A DNA stretch of 64,000 nucleotides, from NCBI GenBank assembly GCA_030681195.1, contig JAUXXJ010000012.1, forward strand, positions 186,001 to 250,000, written 5' to 3'. Source of the DNA: Rhodocyclaceae bacterium (lineage in GTDB: Bacteria > Pseudomonadota > Gammaproteobacteria > Burkholderiales > Rhodocyclaceae). The position numbers were made by a program, and so were the translations under genes. The notes beneath the pieces are model-generated. The model worked only from the letters and a program-made list of their open reading frames with translations, did not search any database and had not been told where the DNA came from. Each line of letters starts with the position of its first letter. Position 1 is the stretch's first letter. Positions 59,265-64,000 of this stretch are shown in pieces.

Positions 59265-61108
59265 GAGAGTTGCGAAATGTCGCGCACCGCACCGGTATCG
59301 GCGGAAGTTGTCAGCGCCGCATAAGCCTTCAGCGCGGCGGATACGCTGCGCTGGCGGTTTGCGGGCTTCCACGCCGCCGCACCCTTCGCCTCCATCGCTT
59401 CCCGCCGTCTCGCCAGCGCCGACTTTTCGATCACCAGATTGATCGTGCGCTTGGGAATGTCGATCTCGATGGTGTCACCTTCCTCAACAAGTCCAATGTT
59501 GCCGCCGGCCGCCGCTTCGGGCGAGGCATGGCCAATGCTGAGACCTGAGGTGCCGCCGGAGAAACGACCGTCCGTCAGCAGCGCGCAGACCTTGCCCATG
59601 CCCTTCGACTTCAGGTACGAGGTCGGGTAGAGCATCTCCTGCATGCCGGGGCCGCCCTTGGGGCCTTCGTACAGCACGATGACGATGTCGCCGGCGACAA
59701 TCTGGTCGGCGAGAATCTTCTCTACCGCCTCTTCCTGCGATTCGCAGACGCGCGCGCGGCCGATGAACTTGAGGATCGAATCATCCACGCCCGCCGTCTT
59801 GACGATGCAACCCTTCTCGGCAATGTTGCCGAACAAAACCGCGAGGCCGCCATCCAGCGAGTACGCATTCGCGAGATTCCGAATACAGCCGTTGGCGCGA
59901 TCCAGATCGAGCGTCGGGTAGCGGCGGCTTTGCGAGAAGGCGGTTTGCGTCGGCACACCGCCCGGCGCCGCGCGGAAAAAATCATGCACTTTTTTGTCGC
60001 TGTTGCGGATCACGTCGCAGCAGTCGAGCGCCTCACCCATGCTGGGGTAGAGCACGGTCGGGCTGGCGCGGTTGATCAGGCCGGCGCGATCCAGTTCGCC
60101 GAGGATGGCCATGACGCCGCCGGCACGATGCACATCTTCCATGTGGTACTTCTGCGTCGCCGGCGCCACCTTGGCGAGGCAGGGCACGCGCCGCGACATG
60201 CGGTCGATATCGGTCATCGTGAAATTCACGCCGGCTTCCTGCGCGGCGGCCAGCAGATGCAACACCGTGTTGGTCGAGCCGCCCATGGCGATGTCGAGCG
60301 CAATCGCATTCTCGAAAGCAGCAAAGCTGGCAATCGAGCGCGGCAGCGCCGAGGCGTCGTTGTGGTCGTACCAGCGTTCGCACAATTCCACAATCAGATG
60401 ACCGGCCTTGACGAACAGCTTCTCGCGATCCGCATGCGTCGCCAGTAGCGAACCGTTGCCCGGCAACGAGAGGCCCAGCGCCTCGGTCAGACAGTTCATC
60501 GAGTTGGCGGTAAACATGCCAGAGCAGGAACCGCAGGTTGGGCAGGCCGAGCGCTCCATGGCATACACCTCGGCGTTCGAGTTCTTCTCATCGGCCGCCT
60601 CGATCATCGCGTCGATCAGGTCGACCATGCGATATTCGCCATGCCACTTGACCTTGCCGGCTTCCATCGGCCCACCGGAAACAAACACGGCGGGGATGTT
60701 GAGGCGCAGCGCGGCCATCAGCATGCCGGGGGTGATCTTGTCGCAGTTCGAGATGCACACCATCGCGTCGGCGGTGTGGGCGTTGCACATGTACTCAACC
60801 GAGTCGGCGATCAGCTCGCGTGAGGGCAACGAATAGAGCATGCCGCCGTGGCCCATGGCAATGCCGTCATCGACCGCGATGGTATTGAACTCCTTGGCGA
60901 TGCCACCCGCCGCTTCGATCTGGCGTGCGACCAACTGGCCCATGTCCTTCAGATGCACATGGCCCGGCACAAACTGCGTAAAGGAATTGACCACCGCGAT
61001 AATCGGCTTGCCGAAATCGCCATCTTTCATGCCGGTGGCACGCCAGAGGGCGCGCGCGCCGGCCATGTTGCGGCCGTGGGTAGAAGTGCGGGAACGGTAG
61101 GCGGGCAT
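59261..61108 (-). CDS. ilvD: Dihydroxy-acid dehydratase
   Basis: A 615-residue iron-sulphur enzyme of branched-chain amino-acid synthesis, converting 2,3-dihydroxy-isovalerate to the 2-oxo acid. Cluster ligands and signatures: [16 protein letters not shown] near 118-133, [19 protein letters not shown] near 190-208, and [19 protein letters not shown] near 520. C-terminal end [13 protein letters not shown] matches E. coli. A perfect dispersed repeat encodes KSALARR in the segment where E. coli has a same-length SDAELAAR stretch, so it replaced rather than added residues. It heads an operon with the coupled small gene. Confidence 0.96.
   Translation of the reverse strand: MPAYRSRTSTHGRNMAGARALWRATGMKDGDFGKPIIAVVNSFTQFVPGHVHLKDMGQLVARQIEAAGGIAKEFNTIAVDDGIAMGHGGMLYSLPSRELIADSVEYMCNAHTADAMVCISNCDKITPGMLMAALRLNIPAVFVSGGPMEAGKVKWHGEYRMVDLIDAMIEAADEKNSNAEVYAMERSACPTCGSCSGMFTANSMNCLTEALGLSLPGNGSLLATHADREKLFVKAGHLIVELCERWYDHNDASALPRSIASFAAFENAIALDIAMGGSTNTVLHLLAAAQEAGVNFTMTDIDRMSRRVPCLAKVAPATQKYHMEDVHRAGGVMAILGELDRAGLINRASPTVLYPSMGEALDCCDVIRNSDKKVHDFFRAAPGGVPTQTAFSQSRRYPTLDLDRANGCIRNLANAYSLDGGLAVLFGNIAEKGCIVKTAGVDDSILKFIGRARVCESQEEAVEKILADQIVAGDIVIVLYEGPKGGPGMQEMLYPTSYLKSKGMGKVCALLTDGRFSGGTSGLSIGHASPEAAAGGNIGLVEEGDTIEIDIPKRTINLVIEKSALARRREAMEAKGAAAWKPANRQRSVSAALKAYAALTTSADTGAVRDISQLS
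59404..59427 (-). repeat. Dispersed 24-mer inside ilvD
   Basis: A perfect GAG-type sense copy in the frame EKSALARR. Confidence 0.94.
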
Positions 61109-61216
61109 GGGAACTCCAGCAATGCGATGGAAAGCGTGATTCTATCGCCGTCCCCATGCCACACGGCAGGCCGCCCACAAGTCTTCGTTCAGGCGGCCAT
61201 CCTCAACGGATCTGGT

Positions 61217-61720
61217 TTACCTGCCCATCAGATCACCGATGGCATCGACCACCATGCCGGTGCCAATGGCGATCAGTAGAACATCGCTGGACACGCGCAC
61301 ATAGCGGTGCCCACTCGGTGGTGGCCCCATGCGTTCAAGCATGTCGCGCGGCAGGTCATAAAAAATCACATCACGTGGCAATGGCTTTCCCTTACGCCAT
61401 TTTTTCGCCTGGCCTGGGGGCTGGCAGCCATTGTGTTTCTTGGCCAGTCCCGGTGGACAACGTCCAACGGCGTGATAACGCTCTTCATAGTATTGACGCG
61501 CGGCGGTGCGATGGTGGTCGTTGAAGGACGAACCGCCCCGCCAGTCGTCACGCGGGTCGCGGCGACCGTCTTCGCGTCGATCATCCCTGTGATCGCCATT
61601 ACGCGAGTTCTCGGCATGACCGCCACCCTTGCCTTTGTCAGTTCTATCCGGCTTGTCGGCAAGCACCGGTCCCCCGACGAGGAGGCCGGCCATGAGCGAA
61701 ATCCAAAGGAGTCTTTTCAT
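61217..61720 (-). CDS. RcnB/CigR-like periplasmic protein
   Basis: A 167-residue protein with a signal peptide (MKRLLWISLMAGLLVGGPVLA), a very polar Arg/Asp/His-rich middle (about 25-75) and the RcnB-type C-terminal domain: LPRDVIFYDLPRDMLERMGP, then PPSGHRYVRVSSDVLLIAI and GMVVDAIGDL. RcnB proteins modulate nickel/cobalt export in E. coli; CigR-type relatives have other roles, so the metal link is only possible. Its start overlaps the BON gene by four bases. Confidence 0.85.
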   Translation of the reverse strand: MKRLLWISLMAGLLVGGPVLADKPDRTDKGKGGGHAENSRNGDHRDDRREDGRRDPRDDWRGGSSFNDHHRTAARQYYEERYHAVGRCPPGLAKKHNGCQPPGQAKKWRKGKPLPRDVIFYDLPRDMLERMGPPPSGHRYVRVSSDVLLIAIGTGMVVDAIGDLMGR

Positions 61721-62031
61721 TTGATCCGCATGTCGTTCTTCACAGACGTCACGCCGGCAACGCCGCGCGCCAAATCGACCGCTTTGCTGGCCGCCGCATG
61801 CGAACTCACGAAGCCGCTCAACTGCACCACGCTTTTGAAGGTCTCAACGTTGATTTCAGCGACCTTGAGCACTGGATCGTTGAAAATGGCCGCTTTTACC
61901 TTGGTCGTAATGACGCTGTCGTCGATATATTCACCGGTGCCCTCCTGCTGCCGTGTCGATGCACAACCGACAACGGAAGCCAGGGTGACGGCGAGGAACA
62001 GTGCGGAAAAATAGTTTCTGAGTTGTTTCAT
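61717..62031 (-). CDS. BON-domain lipoprotein
   Basis: A 104-residue protein with a lipoprotein signal (lipobox VVGC near residue 23) and one BON domain (about 40-104: DDSVITTKVKAAIFNDPVLK, then VNVETFKSVVQLSGFVSS-like pattern and AVDLARGVAGVTSVKNDM). BON domains bind phospholipid and stabilise the outer membrane under osmotic stress (OsmY, DolP). It is coupled to the RcnB-like gene. Confidence 0.9.
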   Translation of the reverse strand: MKQLRNYFSALFLAVTLASVVGCASTRQQEGTGEYIDDSVITTKVKAAIFNDPVLKVAEINVETFKSVVQLSGFVSSHAAASKAVDLARGVAGVTSVKNDMRIK

Positions 62032-62097
62032 GGTGGATTCTCCTGATGTGCGTGATGTGGGGTATGCGGTGAGACGATTACGATAGCTGACTGAACG

Positions 62098-62247
62098 CTA
62101 CAGAGGCTTGCGCCCGCTGATGACTCTCAGCAGGATGACAATGATCGCGATGACGAGAAGGATGTGAATGAATCCGCCGATGGTGTAGGAGGAGACCAGT
62201 CCAAGTAGCCAAAGGATGAGCAGGACGACGGCAATTGTGTAGAGCAT
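62098..62247 (-). CDS. Lmo0937-type small membrane protein
   Basis: A 49-residue protein with two hydrophobic segments separated by GLVSSYTIGGFIH, the pattern of the Lmo0937/YqaE-like small stress membrane proteins. ATG 62247 is preceded by AAGGAGAAACC. Function unknown; genes of this kind are often induced by envelope or acid stress. It lies between two predicted lipoprotein genes. Confidence 0.85.
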   Translation of the reverse strand: MLYTIAVVLLILWLLGLVSSYTIGGFIHILLVIAIIVILLRVISGRKPL

Positions 62248-62263
62248 GATGGTTTCTCCTTCG

Positions 62264-62458
62264 CTACGGCTTGTCGCTCTTGGAGGCATCCTGAAGCTTT
62301 TCGCCTGCCTTCTCGATCTGTTGGCCAACGCTCTCGACAGCCCGGTCGGCTTCCTTGCCGGCCTGCTCCATCGGACCCTCTTGCTTCTGGCAGCCGGCAA
62401 GCGCGGCCAGCAGCATGCTCACCGCCAGAATCGGGCCGATAATTTCACGATGTTTCAT
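62264..62458 (-). CDS. Small lipoprotein
   Basis: A 64-residue protein with a lipobox (LAGC near residue 22) and a charged amphipathic tail (GKEADRAVESVGQQIEKAGE). Such tails occur in YjbJ-like and entericidin-like small stress lipoproteins; no exact family is assigned. It overlaps the glycine-zipper gene upstream by four bases. Confidence 0.8.
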   Translation of the reverse strand: MKHREIIGPILAVSMLLAALAGCQKQEGPMEQAGKEADRAVESVGQQIEKAGEKLQDASKSDKP

Positions 62459-62670
62459 TTGCCGACTTCGTGGCCGATGACACCGCCAACGGCTGCGCCA
62501 CCTACCGTTCCAACCGCGCTACCACCCGTCAGGATCGCCCCGCCGACGGCACCGACGCCGGCGCCGATGGCGGTGTTCTTTTCCTGCGTCGTCATGCCGC
62601 TACAACCGCTCAGGGCGAGGAACATCGTTGCCGCCAGCGTGCTTGCCGTAAGGACTTGTTTGATTTTCAT
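62455..62670 (-). CDS. Glycine-zipper lipoprotein (OsmB-like)
   Basis: A 71-residue protein: lipobox (LSGC near residue 22) and a glycine zipper (about 35-70; AIGAGVGAVGGAILTGGSAV and VGGAAVGGVIGHEVG) typical of OsmB and SlyB-like outer-membrane lipoproteins. ATG 62670 begins MKIKQVLTASTLAATMF; longer frame upstream lacks support. It is coupled to the small lipoprotein gene by overlap, in a row of envelope-stress genes. Confidence 0.87.
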   Translation of the reverse strand: MKIKQVLTASTLAATMFLALSGCSGMTTQEKNTAIGAGVGAVGGAILTGGSAVGTVGGAAVGGVIGHEVGK

Positions 62671-62711
62671 GATTTTTCCTTTGTGTGTGGCTGTTGGGGT
62701 GGAGGTGCGGA

Positions 62712-63407
62712 TCACTTCTGCTGACTACCTGTCACTTCGATGGTGGCACGACGGTCGGGTTGCAGGCAGGCGATCACCCGGGCGTTCTTGGGGCCAGCGC
62801 ATTCACCACTCTTCGTCACCGGTTGGGTTTCGCCCTTGCCCTCGGTCCTGATCTGGTTCGGTTCGATGCCTTTGCCGGCCAGATAGGACTTGACGGCTTC
62901 CGCACGACGTTCCGAAAGAAGTTGGTTGTATGCCTCGGTGCCAAAGCGGTCGGCATGCCCGGCAACCATGATCACGTCTGCATTAACGTTTTTCAGCTTG
63001 GCGACCAGTTCGTCGAGCGCTGTCCGACCGGCGGGATGCAGCACCGCCTTGTCGAAGTCGAACAAGGCTTCGGCGTTCAACGTGATGCGTTCAGCGACGC
63101 GCGCCGTCATTGGGGCCGGCGCAGCAACAGGGGCCGGCGTCGGTGTGGCGGCCGCCACGGTTTTTGGCATCAGGTCGGGGTCGCACTCGGCGATTGCCAT
63201 CTGCGGCGTCCAGTAGCCAGTGCGCCAGCACAACCCATGGCCGCTTTTCGCGACTACGCCGCGCTGATCGGTCAGGTAGCCGGTCGTGGCCGGATCGATC
63301 TGTGCGCTTGCTGCGCCGGCCACGATACCCAAAGAGAGTACGGCCAGTGTGGCCAATGTATGCGATACGGCCAGCCCGGCAGGCTTTCCGGTGAAATTAT
63401 TTGTCAT
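62712..63407 (-). CDS. OmpA-family protein
   Basis: A 231-residue protein: N-terminal export signal (hydrophobic about 15-34, cleavage near ASA), a short Cys-containing region (LCWRTGYWTPQMAIAECDPD near 58), a Pro/Ala linker, and a C-terminal OmpA-like peptidoglycan-binding domain (about 115-225) with FDFDKAVLHPAGR, VAGHADRFGTEAYNQLLSER and PDRRATIEV. This is the OmpA-C type that ties the outer membrane to the cell wall. ATG 63407 has GGAAACC upstream; ATG 63419 is also possible. Confidence 0.9.
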   Translation of the reverse strand: MTNNFTGKPAGLAVSHTLATLAVLSLGIVAGAASAQIDPATTGYLTDQRGVVAKSGHGLCWRTGYWTPQMAIAECDPDLMPKTVAAATPTPAPVAAPAPMTARVAERITLNAEALFDFDKAVLHPAGRTALDELVAKLKNVNADVIMVAGHADRFGTEAYNQLLSERRAEAVKSYLAGKGIEPNQIRTEGKGETQPVTKSGECAGPKNARVIACLQPDRRATIEVTGSQQK

Positions 63408-63602
63408 GATGGTTTCCATTCGTCTGATTGTGCCGCGCATCATCACGTTTCCTTAGGATTCTGTCTGTGCGCTAACGCGCATTGCATGACGATTTAATTG
63501 CCGCACTGCAGCAGGCGTCATAGTGCAGCGGCAAAATGACAGCATGAATGCCCATATCGGGTAAGCTTGGACGATTTAGTTAAAAATGCGAGGAGCGCCA
63601 CA

Positions 63603-64000
63603 ATGCCCCCCAAACCCCAGCCGCAGCAGAATCATCTTCTGGCCGCCTTGTCGCCGGACGTTCAAGGCCGTTTGTTTCCGTATCTGGAACTGGTGCAATT
63701 GCCTTTGTGCGCGCTGCTGTATGAATCCCGGCATCCCATGCGTCATGTTTACTTCCCCACCGACTCCATCGTCTCGATGCAGTACGTGATGGAAAACGGG
63801 GCATCGACTGCGATCTCGGTGGTGGGCAACGAGGGCTTGCTTGGCATCACTTTGTTTATGGGTGGCGAAAGTACGCTGAGCCGCTCTCTGGTCCAGAGCG
63901 CCGGTTATGCCTATCGACTTCCCCGGGCGCGAGTGAAAGCGGAATTTAACCGCCACGGCCAGTTGCTGTTGCTGATGCTGCGCTACACGCAGGCCCTGAT
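63603..64000 (+). CDS. Crp/Fnr-type regulator (partial, cut by the window end)
   Basis: An open frame from ATG 63603 to the edge (132 residues, no stop). MRHVYFPTDSIVSMQYVMEN, then STAISVVGNEGLLGITLFMGGE, is the cyclic-nucleotide-binding-like domain found in a large group of single-domain-sensor Crp/Fnr proteins (VYFPxxsivSll...eVaxVGxEGxvG). The helix-turn-helix would lie beyond the window. It is divergent from the OmpA gene and might control the envelope-stress row. Confidence 0.85.
   Translation, partial: MPPKPQPQQNHLLAALSPDVQGRLFPYLELVQLPLCALLYESRHPMRHVYFPTDSIVSMQYVMENGASTAISVVGNEGLLGITLFMGGESTLSRSLVQSAGYAYRLPRARVKAEFNRHGQLLLLMLRYTQAL

Noticed and set aside
1223..59427. CRISPR array
   Set aside because: The repeated sequence is dispersed in both orientations at irregular kilobase spacing, with no spacers and no cas genes.
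1..64000. tRNA, rRNA or insertion-sequence genes
   Set aside because: No transposase-like frame and no cloverleaf or rRNA motif was recognised in the gaps examined by eye.

Overview
The window looks like chromosome from a GC-rich betaproteobacterium, most likely of the Rhodocyclales group. This is inferred from the set of genes and their order (ntrY/ntrX-like beside trkA/trkH, rsmB-fmt-def-lysM-dprA, a NodI/NodJ-type exporter, menaquinone-type HemG). No rRNA or tRNA gene, insertion sequence or CRISPR array was seen.

Layout. 1-10.4 kb: small membrane proteins, a Crp/Fnr regulator, a NodJ-like permease, a DHH phosphoesterase, an orphan HigA, a GGDEF-EAL receptor, hemG, a transporter, thioredoxin. 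10.4-21.5 kb: mak, then an expanded type I restriction-modification island read on the minus strand: hsdM, KilA-N gene, a 70-codon ORF full of palindromes, hsdS, Schlafen-like ATPase, broken BRO gene, Phd/PIN pair, Fic, hsdR. 21.5-29.3 kb: hydrolase, EF-hand membrane protein, NodI-like ATPase, peroxidase, cytochrome, fumC, a DsrC-like protein without cysteines. 29.4-31 kb: VapBC pair and a HicAB pair whose toxin is frameshifted. 31-36.8 kb: priA, hemE, pfk, DUF4395, and remnants of a rearranged pfk/GDT1 segment. 36.8-50.3 kb: a potassium block (two trkH, trkA, Kef-type antiporter, stand-alone KdpE/short KdpD, universal stress protein) running into an NtrYX-like two-component system. 50.3-55.8 kb: DUF4390, rsmB, fmt, def, lysM gene, dprA. 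55.8-61.1 kb: cytochrome c, yyaL-type gene, a CheZ-like protein with a basic tail, ilvD. 61.2-64 kb: envelope-stress lipoproteins, OmpA protein and the start of a second Crp-type regulator.

The most unusual signal is a dispersed 24-base sequence, left half AAAAGTCGGCGC and right half TGGCGRGACGGC. I count 26 copies (18 near-perfect, 5 decayed, 3 split by a hairpin), 13 in each orientation, about one per 2.5 kb. Fifteen lie inside genes, most of them housekeeping (priA, fmt, ilvD, hsdM, mak, a kdpD-type kinase, ntrY). It is free of stop codons in all six frames and is used in five of them. By recalled alignment with E. coli proteins it replaces native residues without changing protein length. 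Ten of the 11 intergenic copies lie within 30 bases of a stop codon, eight of them within 5. This pattern resembles a DNA uptake signal more than a transposed element, but uptake is a hypothesis.
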